Notes under the pieces: model-generated
What the model saw: only the letters and a program-made list of their open reading frames with translations
Told to the model about the DNA's origin: nothing
The model's database searches: none
Part shown: positions 35,161-42,988 of the stretch, piece by piece
Layout of the letters: every line of letters starts with the position of its first letter
Position numbering within the stretch: position 1 is the stretch's first letter
Program-made: the position numbers and the translations under genes
Source: Opitutia bacterium
Lineage (GTDB): Bacteria; Verrucomicrobiota; Verrucomicrobiia; Opitutales; Opitutaceae
DNA: 64,000 nucleotides
Direction: 5' to 3'
NCBI GenBank assembly: GCA_016217595.1
Contig: JACRHS010000005.1
Location: forward strand, 186,001 to 250,000

Positions 35161-35577
35161 ATGAGCACCACGCCCTCCGCCACTGCCCGATATCTGCCCA
35201 TGATCGCGCGGCTGCTCGCGGGGCTCGCCTACACGACTTTCGGTCTCAACGCGTTTCTCAACTTCATCCCCCAGCCCAAAACCGAGCTGCCCGCCGCCGC
35301 CACGGCCTTCGTCGGCGCGCTCGTGCAAAGCGGCTACATGATGCCGCTGATCGGCGGCACCCAGTTGCTCGCCGGCGTGCTGCTGCTGACCAACCGCTTC
35401 GTGCCGCTGGCCCTCGCGCTGCTCGCGCCGTTCCTCGTCAACAGCCTCGCGTTTCACCTCTGCCTCGAACGCTCCGGCCTCGGCATGGCCGCGGTGTTCG
35501 TGGCGCTCGAACTCTATCTCGCGTGGGTGTACCGGGCGGCCTTCCGCCCGATGCTCGCCGCGCGCGTCACGCCATGA
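35161..35577 (+). CDS. DoxX-like small integral membrane protein
   Basis: The 138-residue protein has four predicted transmembrane helices (starting ARLLAGLAYTTFGLNAFLNF, MMPLIGGTQLLAGVLLLTNR, FVPLALALLAPFLVNSLAF and MAAVFVALELYLAWVYRAAF), matching the DoxX/DoxD fold. The biochemical role of most DoxX proteins is uncertain; some act in redox or stress pathways. Its stop overlaps a very short ORF by ATGA. The start at 35161 is the first ATG giving the family N-terminus. Confidence 0.75.
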   Translation: MSTTPSATARYLPMIARLLAGLAYTTFGLNAFLNFIPQPKTELPAAATAFVGALVQSGYMMPLIGGTQLLAGVLLLTNRFVPLALALLAPFLVNSLAFHLCLERSGLGMAAVFVALELYLAWVYRAAFRPMLAARVTP

Positions 35578-35651
35578 TTGTGGAACTGCTCATCGTAGCC
35601 GCGCTCGTTGTGCTCGTTGCCACCGATGGCCGCGAGTCCGGCAACCGGTAA
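35574..35651 (+). CDS. Possible 25-residue membrane microprotein coupled to the DoxX gene
   Basis: The frame starts in an ATGA overlap with the preceding gene and encodes MIVELLIVAALVVLVATDG then RESGNR, a single hydrophobic helix with a charged tail. The overlapping start favours translation by re-initiation. The length is too small for homology to be judged. It may also be a chance ORF. Confidence 0.33.
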   Translation: MIVELLIVAALVVLVATDGRESGNR

Positions 35652-35715
35652 ACGCATTCCGGCCCGGGGCTCCACGCGCCGGCGCCACCCGCCAACCTCC
35701 GTCCCAACACCTGTC

Positions 35716-36255
35716 ATGTTGGTCAAAATCCTCCTCGGACTCGCCGCGCTCCTCGCGGTGTTTCTCGTCGTCGTCGCCCTCCAGCCCTCCGCGTACCGCG
35801 TCGCGCGCAGCGTCACCATCGCCGCGCCGGCCGCCACGGTCTTCGCGCAGGTCAACGATCTGCACCGCTGGGCCGCCTGGTCGCCGTGGGAGAAACTCGA
35901 TCCCGCCATGCACCGCACCCTCGAAGGCGCGCCCGACGGCGTCGGCGCCAGCTACGCGTGGCGCGGCAACAAAGAGGTGGGCGCCGGCCGCATGACCATC
36001 GTCGAGAGCCGCCCCGCCGAGCTGATCCGGATCAAGTTGGAATTCTTCGAGCCGATGGCGTCCATCTGCACCACCGAATTCGTTTTCGCGCCGACAGGCG
36101 GCCAGACCGCCGTCACCTGGACGATGACCGGCACGAATAATTTTCTCGGCAAGGCCTTCTGCCTGTTCATGGACATGGACAAAATGGTCGGCAGCGATTT
36201 CGCCCGCGGCCTCGCCGAGCTCAAATCCGTGAGCGAAGCCGCCGCACCCAAGTGA
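35716..36255 (+). CDS. SRPBCC-family (polyketide cyclase-like) membrane-anchored protein
   Basis: The 179-residue protein has one N-terminal transmembrane helix (MLVKILLGLAALLAVFLVVV). A START/SRPBCC-type lipid- or ligand-binding domain follows, starting YRVARSVTIAAPAATVFAQV, with the typical LHRWAAWSPWEKLDPAM. Bacterial members bind hydrophobic ligands, but the specific function is unknown. The upstream in-frame extension begins in the DoxX intergenic region and is not used. Genes with this domain often lie beside DoxX genes, as here. Confidence 0.78.
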   Translation: MLVKILLGLAALLAVFLVVVALQPSAYRVARSVTIAAPAATVFAQVNDLHRWAAWSPWEKLDPAMHRTLEGAPDGVGASYAWRGNKEVGAGRMTIVESRPAELIRIKLEFFEPMASICTTEFVFAPTGGQTAVTWTMTGTNNFLGKAFCLFMDMDKMVGSDFARGLAELKSVSEAAAPK

Positions 36256-36333
36256 AAACTCCCGGGCAAACCCGGGGCATCCAGCAAAACCAATTCTTTG
36301 GTCACGGGCCCACACCTATAGCTGCGCGGCGCG

Positions 36334-37815
36334 TCAGTCGTTGACGATCTCGAAGGGAAACTGGAGCACGACGGCGGGAGCCGGCGACGCGGGATCGGGC
36401 GCAGGCGGTGGAGGTTCGGGTGATGCGGGCGTAAGCGATGGCGGCAACGCGACCGGGGCAACGGGCGCAACGGTGGGCAACGGCTCGGCGGGTTGTCCGA
36501 GCCGCGCGGCGAGATCGGCGGGCGCGAGGAAAACATAGCTCCGGCCATCGCGGCGCACGGTGAGCAAACCGCGTTGCACCAGATCGAACAGATCGTCGCG
36601 CGCCGTCTGATGCGTGACGTTGTGGCTGCGCTGATGGGCCACGATGACGTAGCGCGTCGCCGGCTCGCGCAACGCGTGCGCCAGCAACGCCTGCTGCCGC
36701 GGATTCAGGTCGGCGCGCGCAAACACCTGCGGCGCGGCAGCGGGCTCGGCGGTTTTCCGCTGCACGTCGGCGCCCAGCGCCGCGAGCGCTTCCTTGATGA
36801 CCCCCGCCTGCCAGAGCAGAAACGGCGTCAGGTCGCCTTCGCCGTCCGCCACCGCGCGCAGCGCCGCGGCGTGGCGCTCCGGCGCGCGCAGACCGGCCGG
36901 CGACAGCGCCAGCGGCGCGAAAACCTCGTGGCCTTGCCGCCACAACGCCCAGACGTACAGCGCGCGGGCAGTCCGGCCGTTCCCGTCGACAAACGGGCGG
37001 TCGTGCGCCAACCAAAACGCGAGCGTCATCGCGCGGACGACCGGCGGCACGAAATGATCCGGCGTCCCGCCGTTGGCGAACGCGCACAGCGCGGCGAGGC
37101 GCGCCGGCAAGTCCTCCGCGGGCGGCGGCGCAGACCAGGCGCGATTCGCTCCGGCGTTTTTCACCGACGGCGCGTCGCCGGCCGGCCGCAACCTGCCGCA
37201 CACCGCCGCATCGTCGAGTGTGCCCTCGGTGATGCTCCAATGCAGCGCGAGCACCGCGGCGGGAGTGAGCGGTTCGTCGCGCCCGTCGCGCAGATGCAGG
37301 AGCGCGCGATGCAGATTTTGGATCATCCGTTCGCTGGCGTCGCGCGGCGGCCGGCCCGTGCGGAGCAGCTCCTTGGCCGCGGCGTGGGGCGTGGTGGCGC
37401 CGGCGAGTTGCGCGGAAGCGATGGCTTCGTCGCGCAACGCGCCAGCCACGGTGCGTTCCCACAACGCCGGCTCGGCCAGCGCGGGCGCCGCGGTCGCCGC
37501 CGCCGCGTCCAGTCCGCGATCGAGCCCGTGGAGCAACGCCAGCAGCGCATCGGGCAGGGCGTAGCGGAAAGCCGCGCCGACGCCATCGGTCAACGGCAGG
37601 AGGCGCGACCGAGCGCGGCGTCCAAGTTGCAGCCCCAGCCACCATTCGCGCACGGTGAAGCCGCGCGGCGGCGGGCGCAGGCGCAACTCGTCCCACGCGA
37701 GATGGGTGTCGGCCGGCCACCACCGGGGCGCCTGGGCCAGCAACGCCCGCCGACGCGCCGCCCCGAGCGCAGCGAACGCATCGGCAAACCCCGGCGGGCG
37801 CAGTGGAGCCTTCAT
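36334..37815 (-). CDS. Fic-family protein with substituted active site and C-terminal winged helix
   Basis: The 493-residue protein matches Fic AMP-transferases. It has an N-terminal domain (WDELRLRPPPRGFTVREWWL), the inhibitory-helix region (residues 129-150), the Fic core and a C-terminal winged-helix domain (about 375-435, RSHNVTHQTARDDLFDLVQR). Active Fic proteins have HPFxDGNGRxxR; here residues 271-284 read HDRPFVDGNGRTAR, so Arg273 replaces the catalytic His. The inhibitory motif SxxxEG reads SAQLAGA, with Ala138 in place of the Glu. Both changes were checked in the DNA. The tail after residue 445 is Pro/Ala-rich. AMP transfer is therefore doubtful; a DNA-binding role is suggested by the winged helix and by the half-site array just upstream. 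Confidence 0.85.
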   Translation of the reverse strand: MKAPLRPPGFADAFAALGAARRRALLAQAPRWWPADTHLAWDELRLRPPPRGFTVREWWLGLQLGRRARSRLLPLTDGVGAAFRYALPDALLALLHGLDRGLDAAAATAAPALAEPALWERTVAGALRDEAIASAQLAGATTPHAAAKELLRTGRPPRDASERMIQNLHRALLHLRDGRDEPLTPAAVLALHWSITEGTLDDAAVCGRLRPAGDAPSVKNAGANRAWSAPPPAEDLPARLAALCAFANGGTPDHFVPPVVRAMTLAFWLAHDRPFVDGNGRTARALYVWALWRQGHEVFAPLALSPAGLRAPERHAAALRAVADGEGDLTPFLLWQAGVIKEALAALGADVQRKTAEPAAAPQVFARADLNPRQQALLAHALREPATRYVIVAHQRSHNVTHQTARDDLFDLVQRGLLTVRRDGRSYVFLAPADLAARLGQPAEPLPTVAPVAPVALPPSLTPASPEPPPPAPDPASPAPAVVLQFPFEIVND

Positions 37816-37819
37816 TGTT

Positions 37820-37898
37820 ATCCTAATTTTTCTGAATTAGGAATACAGCGCCCACCGTCTCAATCCTAATTTTGGTTTAATTAGGATGAAATTAGGAT
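37820..37898 (-). promoter_or_regulatory. Operator array of five ATCCTAATT half-sites upstream of the Fic-family gene
   Basis: Half-sites lie at 37820-37828, 37835-37842 (inverted, 8 of 9 bases), 37863-37871, 37879-37887 (inverted) and 37890-37898 (inverted). The first four make two palindromes, ATCCTAATT-N6-AATTAGGA and ATCCTAATT-N7-AATTAGGAT. The site nearest the gene overlaps its Shine-Dalgarno, since on the minus strand AGGATAACA precedes the ATG. The AT-rich array contrasts with its surroundings and ends 52 bases before the divergent ECF sigma gene. Autoregulation by the Fic-family protein's winged helix is the simplest reading. Confidence 0.75.
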
Positions 37899-37950
37899 AT
37901 CCCGCAAAAATCGTGTAAGGATCGGCGCCGGGCGGCTACTAATCCCGGCG

Positions 37951-38481
37951 ATGACCTCTCCCGCACCCACCGCCGAACGCTTCCAGCTCTGGCTGGCGGA
38001 GCATCGCGGAATCGTCATCAAGGTCGCGCGCTCCTTCGCGCCCACGCCGGGCGATGCCGCGGACCTGCAACAGGAAATACTGCTCCAACTCTGGCTTTCG
38101 CTCGAAAACTACGCCGGGCAGGCCAAGCTCTCGACGTGGATTTACCGCGTCAGCCTGAACACCGCGCTGACGTGGCGTCGGGGCGTCGCGCGCCGGGAAC
38201 GGCGGATCGCACCCACCGCCGACTTTTCGCAGGTGGCGGCCGAGGCAGCGTCACCGGCCGAGCGCGCTGACCAGCGCGAGCTATTGGAAAAACTTTATGC
38301 GGCCATCCACGCCCTGCCGGCCTCCGACCGGGCGCTGGTGCTGCTCTCGCTCGACGGTCTCGCCTACCGCGAGATCGCCGACATCACCGGCCTGACAGAG
38401 AACCATGTCGGCGTGGCGTTGACGCGCGCCCGCCGCCGGCTCGCCGGATTATTGAAAGGAGTGACCGATGAACTGGAATGA
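37951..38481 (+). CDS. ECF-type RNA polymerase sigma factor
   Basis: The 176-residue protein contains region 2 (DAADLQQEILLQLWLSLENY, then STWIYRVSLNTALTWRR) and region 4 (LPASDRALVLLSLDGLAYRE, then ADITGLTENHVGVALTRARR). It overlaps the following membrane-protein gene by 14 bases, and a secreted serine hydrolase gene follows. This is the typical layout of a sigma factor with its membrane regulator and a target gene. The group to which the sigma factor belongs was not determined. It is divergent from the Fic-family gene, so the operator array may affect it too. Confidence 0.9.
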   Translation: MTSPAPTAERFQLWLAEHRGIVIKVARSFAPTPGDAADLQQEILLQLWLSLENYAGQAKLSTWIYRVSLNTALTWRRGVARRERRIAPTADFSQVAAEAASPAERADQRELLEKLYAAIHALPASDRALVLLSLDGLAYREIADITGLTENHVGVALTRARRRLAGLLKGVTDELE

Positions 38482-39085
38482 CTACGAAGCGGTCTGGAAA
38501 CGCCAGGAGCTCCCGGTCGGCAGCGCTGCCGATCTGGCAAACCTTCGGGCAACCTTCGAAACCAAACGCCGCAAACTCCACGCCACGCTGCAGGTGCGCG
38601 ACCTGACCGAAACCGGTGCCGCGCTCATCGTGCTCGTCTCGTTTGCGTTGTTCTGGCGCCACGTGGGCGTCGCGGGCTGGCCGATGGCGTTTGCCATGCT
38701 GCTCATCCTTGGCGTCGCGGGATTTTTCGTCCGCGAACGCATCCGGGCGCGCCGCCACCAGGTAAGCGCCGAGGCGCCGTTGCTCGCCAAAGTCGAAGCC
38801 GATCTCGCCGAATTGCGCCACCAACGCCGATTGCTGCGCACGGTTTGGGCCTGGTATCTGGCGCCGTGCGCCGGTGCGATGGCCATCCATGTCGGTGTGA
38901 TGCTGCACCACGCCAAAAATTGGGAAGCAATCCGCGAACCGGTTTTTCTCCTCAGACTCAGCGCTTTTTTCGCCCTCGTTTTCTGGCTCGCCTGGGCGAT
39001 CAAGCGCCGCGCCCTCCGCCGGCAGGTCGAACCGCGCATCGCCGAACTCGAAAAATTGCACCGCGACCTTTTGGCTCCGAAATAA
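38468..39085 (+). CDS. Membrane protein, putative regulator of the adjacent ECF sigma factor
   Basis: The 205-residue protein has two pairs of hydrophobic helices (GAALIVLVSFALFWRHVGVA with MAFAMLLILGVAGFF, and TVWAWYLAPCAGAMAIHVGV with LSAFFALVFWLAWAI) separated by a charged segment. A strong Shine-Dalgarno, AAAGGAG, lies 6 bases before its ATG inside the sigma gene. No zinc-finger anti-sigma motif (HxxxCxxC) is present. The anti-sigma role is inferred only from overlap with the sigma gene. Confidence 0.68.
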   Translation: MNWNDYEAVWKRQELPVGSAADLANLRATFETKRRKLHATLQVRDLTETGAALIVLVSFALFWRHVGVAGWPMAFAMLLILGVAGFFVRERIRARRHQVSAEAPLLAKVEADLAELRHQRRLLRTVWAWYLAPCAGAMAIHVGVMLHHAKNWEAIREPVFLLRLSAFFALVFWLAWAIKRRALRRQVEPRIAELEKLHRDLLAPK

Positions 39086-39107
39086 ACGATCCCCCCGCTT
39101 TTCCCGC

Positions 39108-40727
39108 ATGAAAAACCTCATCCCCATTCTGCTCGCACTCCTGTCCATCCCGCGTGTCTTCGCCGCCCCGCCGCCCGACATCCAGGCGCGTCTCGACACC
39201 TGGATCAAAGGCCAGCCCGGCGGCATCGCCGTCGCGTGGGTCGACCGGGACGGCGCAACGTTCTTCCAGTCCGGCCACTACGCCAGCGACGATCCGCGCC
39301 CGATCACACCCGACACGCAGTTTGAAATCGGCTCGGTCACGAAAGTGTTCACGGCGCTGTTGCTCGCCGAAAGCGAGCGGCGCGGAAAAGTCAGCCGCCA
39401 CGATCCAGCGGCGAAGTATCTGCTGCCAGCGGACGATCCGGCGCAGGCGGCCCTGGCGAAGATCACGCTCCTCAGCCTGACCACGCACACCTCAGGTCTG
39501 CCGCGTTTGCCGGCCAACATCGGAAAAAATCCCGACGCGAGCACCGATCCTTACGCCGCCTATGGTCGCGCCGCGCTGGTCGAGGGCCTCCGCCTGCACG
39601 GTCCGAGCACGACGGTGGGACGCTCGGTGGCCTACTCGAATTTCGGCGTGTCGGTGCTCGGCGAAGCGCTCGGCGCCGCCTGGGGCGCGAGTTATGCCGA
39701 GGCATTGCGCGCCCAAGTGCTCGCGCCGCTCGGCATGAACGTGACCACGGTGGGTCTCGCCGGCCAGCCTCCGCCCGCCGATCTCGCGCCGGGACATGCC
39801 GACGGCAAACGCGTGCCGAACTGGACCTTCCTCGCGTGCGCCGCCGCCGGCGGCATCCGAAGTTCGACGCGCGATCTCGCCCGCTTGCTCGCGGCCTGCC
39901 TCGGCGGGCCCGACGCGCCGCTGCACGCCGCGTTGAACACGACCCAACAACCGCAACACGCCAACGCCGACACCGGCGGCCACATCGGCCTCGGCTGGAT
40001 GCTGACCGACGATGCCGAGCGGCCGATCGTCTGGCACAACGGCGCCACCGCGGGCAGCCACGCGTTTGTCGGATTCTGCCCGAAGACGGGCGTCGGCATC
40101 GCCCTGCTCGCGAACGTGCACAAGGGTTCCGAAAAACTCGGCTTCGAGCTGCTGGGTGGAAAGCAAACGCGCCCGAACACCGCCGTCGCCAACGCAGCCG
40201 ATTACTCCGGCCGGTATCCGCTTTCGCCAGCCTTCTCCATCGCGATCACCGAGGCCAACGGCTCTCTCTTCGCGCAAGCAACGGGACAATCCAAGCTGGC
40301 GTTGCGCCCGGTCAGCGCAGATCGCTTCGCGATCGTCGGCGTGGCGGCGGAAATTTCCTTCGAGCGCAACGCGGAGGGAAAAGTCATCGCGCTCGTGTTG
40401 CACCAGAACGGTCGCGACCAGCGCGGCCTCCGCGGGGAACTGCCGCCACCGCCGAAGGAAATCGCGCTGCCTGCGGAAACGCTGGCCGGATATGCCGGCG
40501 ATTATCCGCTCACGCCGGCGTTTGTGCTCACGGTGTCGGTGGAGCGCGGCGCGGTGTTCGTCCAGGCGACGGGGCAGTCGAAACTGCCGGTGTTCGCCTC
40601 GGCCCGGGACGAGTTTTTCTACAAAGCCGTGGACGCCCGCATCACCTTTCAACGCGATGCCGCCGGCCAAGTCTCCGGCCTGACGCTCCACCAAAACGGC
40701 AAAGTCATGCCGGCCACCAAGCGGTAG
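39108..40727 (+). CDS. Secreted serine hydrolase (class C beta-lactamase/penicillin-binding-like)
   Basis: The 539-residue protein has a signal peptide (MKNLIPILLALLSIPRVFAA). A class C-type serine hydrolase domain follows, with Ser76 and Lys79 in IGSVTKVF, the YSN motif in VAYSNFGVSVLGEA and HNGATAG as the third motif. After the catalytic domain come two similar beta-rich repeats (YSGRYPLSPAFSIAITEANG; YAGDYPLTPAFVLTVSVERG), each followed by SLFAQATGQSKL- or AVFVQATGQSKL-type sequence, as in DUF3471-like tails. It may hydrolyse peptides or esters in the envelope; resistance activity cannot be claimed from sequence. It is probably in an operon with the sigma factor. Confidence 0.85.
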   Translation: MKNLIPILLALLSIPRVFAAPPPDIQARLDTWIKGQPGGIAVAWVDRDGATFFQSGHYASDDPRPITPDTQFEIGSVTKVFTALLLAESERRGKVSRHDPAAKYLLPADDPAQAALAKITLLSLTTHTSGLPRLPANIGKNPDASTDPYAAYGRAALVEGLRLHGPSTTVGRSVAYSNFGVSVLGEALGAAWGASYAEALRAQVLAPLGMNVTTVGLAGQPPPADLAPGHADGKRVPNWTFLACAAAGGIRSSTRDLARLLAACLGGPDAPLHAALNTTQQPQHANADTGGHIGLGWMLTDDAERPIVWHNGATAGSHAFVGFCPKTGVGIALLANVHKGSEKLGFELLGGKQTRPNTAVANAADYSGRYPLSPAFSIAITEANGSLFAQATGQSKLALRPVSADRFAIVGVAAEISFERNAEGKVIALVLHQNGRDQRGLRGELPPPPKEIALPAETLAGYAGDYPLTPAFVLTVSVERGAVFVQATGQSKLPVFASARDEFFYKAVDARITFQRDAAGQVSGLTLHQNGKVMPATKR

Positions 40728-40800
40728 CGCGGCGCTTCAGGCCGCACGGTCTTTCTCCGCCGGCTGCGCCGATGAGGTGCGGCTGAAGCGCCGCACTACG
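40724..40800. repeat. Imperfect inverted repeat with 24-bp arms
   Basis: The left arm GTAGCGCGGCGCTTCAGGCC then GCAC (40724-40747) and the right arm (40777-40800) are reverse complements except for one indel and two mismatches, around a 29-base loop. The left arm includes the stop codon of the serine hydrolase gene. It lies between convergent genes and could help end transcription, but it has no T-run. It looks like a third type of dispersed palindromic repeat. Confidence 0.6.
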
Positions 40801-40810
40801 CACACGGGCA

Positions 40811-40842
40811 ATAAAAACGGCGCACCGCGAAGGGTGCGCCGG
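40811..40842 (-). terminator. Rho-independent terminator of gnd
   Basis: On the minus strand the perfect 9-bp stem CGGCGCACC/GGTGCGCCG, with a 6-base loop, is followed by TTTTTATTG. It starts 36 bases after the gnd stop. Confidence 0.85.
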
Positions 40843-40877
40843 AAATTTCTGCGCTGCGGCTGGTCGCGCGTTCGCGC

Positions 40878-42389
40878 TTATTTCATCGCGATCTGCGGGC
40901 GGGGATTTTCCGGCCAGTCGACGTGGAAGAACTTGCCGCGCGGTTGGTCGACGCGCTCGTAGGTGTGCGCGCCAAAATAGTCGCGCTGGCCCTGGAGCAG
41001 GTTCGCCGGCAGGCGGGCCGAGCGGTAACCATCGTAGTACGAGAGCGCCGAGCCGAAGGTCGGGGCCGGCACGCCGTACTGCACGGCGAGTGACACGACT
41101 TTGCGCCAGTTCTCCTGCGCCGCCTTCACGGTCTTGTTGAAATACGGGTCGAGGAGCAGGTTCGCGAGCTGCGGATTGCGGCCGTAGGCCTCGGTGATCT
41201 TCTGGAGGAACACCGCGCGGATGATGCAGCCGCCGCGCCAGATTTGCGCGATGGAGCCGAAGTCGAGCGTCCACTTATACTCTTTCTGCGCCTCGCGCAT
41301 GAGCTGGAAGCCCTGAGCGTAGGAGCAGATTTTCGAGCAGTAGAGCGCGTCGTGAATCGCCTGGATCAACGCTTTCTTCGCGCCGGTGTATTTCTTCTTC
41401 GCCGGGCCCTTGAGGATCTTCGAGGCGGCCACGCGTTCATCTTTGATCGCGGAGAGGCAGCGGGCGAAGACGGCCTCAGCCACGGTTGGCGCGGGCACGC
41501 CCATGTCGAGCGCGTTGACGCTGGTCCATTTGCCGGTGCCTTTCTGACCGGCGGTGTCGAGGATCACGTCGACGAGCGCCTTCTTTTTGTTCGTCGGATC
41601 TTTCTGCTGAAGGATGTCGGCGGTGATTTCGATCAGGTAGGAATCGAGCGCGCCGCGGTTCCACTCGGCGAAAACCTGGCCGATCTCCTCGGCCTTCATG
41701 CCGAGCAAGCCGCGCATCAGGTCATAGGCTTCGCAGATCATCTGCATATCGCCGTACTCGATGCCGTTGTGGATCATCTTAACGTAGTGGCCGGCGCCGT
41801 CGGGTCCGATGTACGTCGAGCAGGGCACGCCGCCGGAAACGGGTTTGCCAGCGGTGGCGCCGAGGATCGGGCGACCGGTCTTGCCGTCGACTTTGGCGGC
41901 GATGGCGTTCCAAACGGGCTCGATCTCCTTGTACGCGGCGGGGTCGCCGCCGGGCATGAGCGCCGGACCGAAACGCGCGCCGATCTCGCCGCCGGAGACG
42001 CCGGAGCCGATGAAGCGCAGGCCTTTTTCGCGGAGCGCTTTTTCGCGGCGGATGGTGTCGGTCCACTTGGCGTTGCCGCCGTCGATGATGATGTCGTTTT
42101 TCTCCAGCAGCGGCACGAGGCTGTCGATGACGGCGTCGGTCGGCGCGCCGGCCTGCACGAGGATGATCATCTTGCGCGGCTTCGCGAGTGACTGGACAAA
42201 CTCTTCCAATGTCTTCGCGCCGACGAGGCCGCCGGGCGTGGCGGGATTTTCCGCGACGAACGTTTCTGTTTTCTCGGTGGTGCGGTTGTAGACCGAGATT
42301 TGGAAGCCGTGGTCGGCGATGTTGAGGGCGAGGTTTTGGCCCATCACCGCGAGACCGATGAGCCCGATGTCAGAGTGAGATTTCGGCAT
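40878..42389 (-). CDS. gnd: 6-phosphogluconate dehydrogenase (decarboxylating)
   Basis: This enzyme oxidises 6-phosphogluconate to ribulose 5-phosphate with release of CO2 and reduction of NAD(P)+, in the pentose phosphate pathway. The 503-residue protein has the NADP-binding start [20 protein letters not shown], the substrate-binding [40 protein letters not shown] with the catalytic Lys, and the C-terminal [20 protein letters not shown]. It is slightly longer than the usual 470 residues, partly because of a small insertion near [20 protein letters not shown]. It is a single gene with its own terminator. Confidence 0.97.
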   Translation of the reverse strand: MPKSHSDIGLIGLAVMGQNLALNIADHGFQISVYNRTTEKTETFVAENPATPGGLVGAKTLEEFVQSLAKPRKMIILVQAGAPTDAVIDSLVPLLEKNDIIIDGGNAKWTDTIRREKALREKGLRFIGSGVSGGEIGARFGPALMPGGDPAAYKEIEPVWNAIAAKVDGKTGRPILGATAGKPVSGGVPCSTYIGPDGAGHYVKMIHNGIEYGDMQMICEAYDLMRGLLGMKAEEIGQVFAEWNRGALDSYLIEITADILQQKDPTNKKKALVDVILDTAGQKGTGKWTSVNALDMGVPAPTVAEAVFARCLSAIKDERVAASKILKGPAKKKYTGAKKALIQAIHDALYCSKICSYAQGFQLMREAQKEYKWTLDFGSIAQIWRGGCIIRAVFLQKITEAYGRNPQLANLLLDPYFNKTVKAAQENWRKVVSLAVQYGVPAPTFGSALSYYDGYRSARLPANLLQGQRDYFGAHTYERVDQPRGKFFHVDWPENPRPQIAMK

Positions 42390-42460
42390 GATGAAAAAGA
42401 GAAAGCCAGAAAGCTAAGGTGTTCTCCACCGGAAAAAACACAGGCGCTCCGCAAACGTTC

Positions 42461-42829
42461 TCAGCAAGTCGGGCGGGGCGCGCCGGCAAAGGCGAGGGGC
42501 GATTCCGACGCCGGGCGATCCACCATGGCCTTGCGCGGTTTGGGCGGTGTGGCGGGCTTCACCCGGCCTTTGCTCGGGAAAAATGGCGCGACGATATCGA
42601 TGACCGGCGTGAGAAACGCGGGCTCGTTGCGTTCGAAGATCCAATTGAATCCCACCAGCGTCAGCACCACACCAAGGATCACCAGCAGCACCACCTTGTT
42701 CATTTCACGCATCTTGCGCAGCACAAGGATCACCGCCACCAATCCGAGGATGACGATGGCGGAGTTCACCCAAAACTGCAGGGGGACCTGCTTGAGCTTC
42801 TCAACTGTGGCGCTGGCGATGAGCAGCAT
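42461..42829 (-). CDS. Small two-helix membrane protein of unknown function
   Basis: The 122-residue protein has two transmembrane helices (WVNSAIVILGLVAVILVLRK and VVLLVILGVVLTLVGFNWIF). A Pro/Lys/Ala-rich cytoplasmic-looking tail follows. No family was recognised. It lies 71 bases upstream of gnd on the same strand and may share its transcript. The 159 bases between its start and the next plus-strand gene hold no recognisable gene. Confidence 0.6.
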   Translation of the reverse strand: MLLIASATVEKLKQVPLQFWVNSAIVILGLVAVILVLRKMREMNKVVLLVILGVVLTLVGFNWIFERNEPAFLTPVIDIVAPFFPSKGRVKPATPPKPRKAMVDRPASESPLAFAGAPRPTC

Positions 42830-42988
42830 GGTGGCGGTTTTTAGTATGACGACGGCCGGTGACGAGTGGAAACAAGCTGATCCCCAACATTAGCGCAATT
42901 TTGCCAAAATGCACCTTCCGCCAACAAGGGGCATGCCAGCCGTGTCCCCGGAGTTGCCACCGGCACGGCTTGCAGCATCGTCAGGGAC

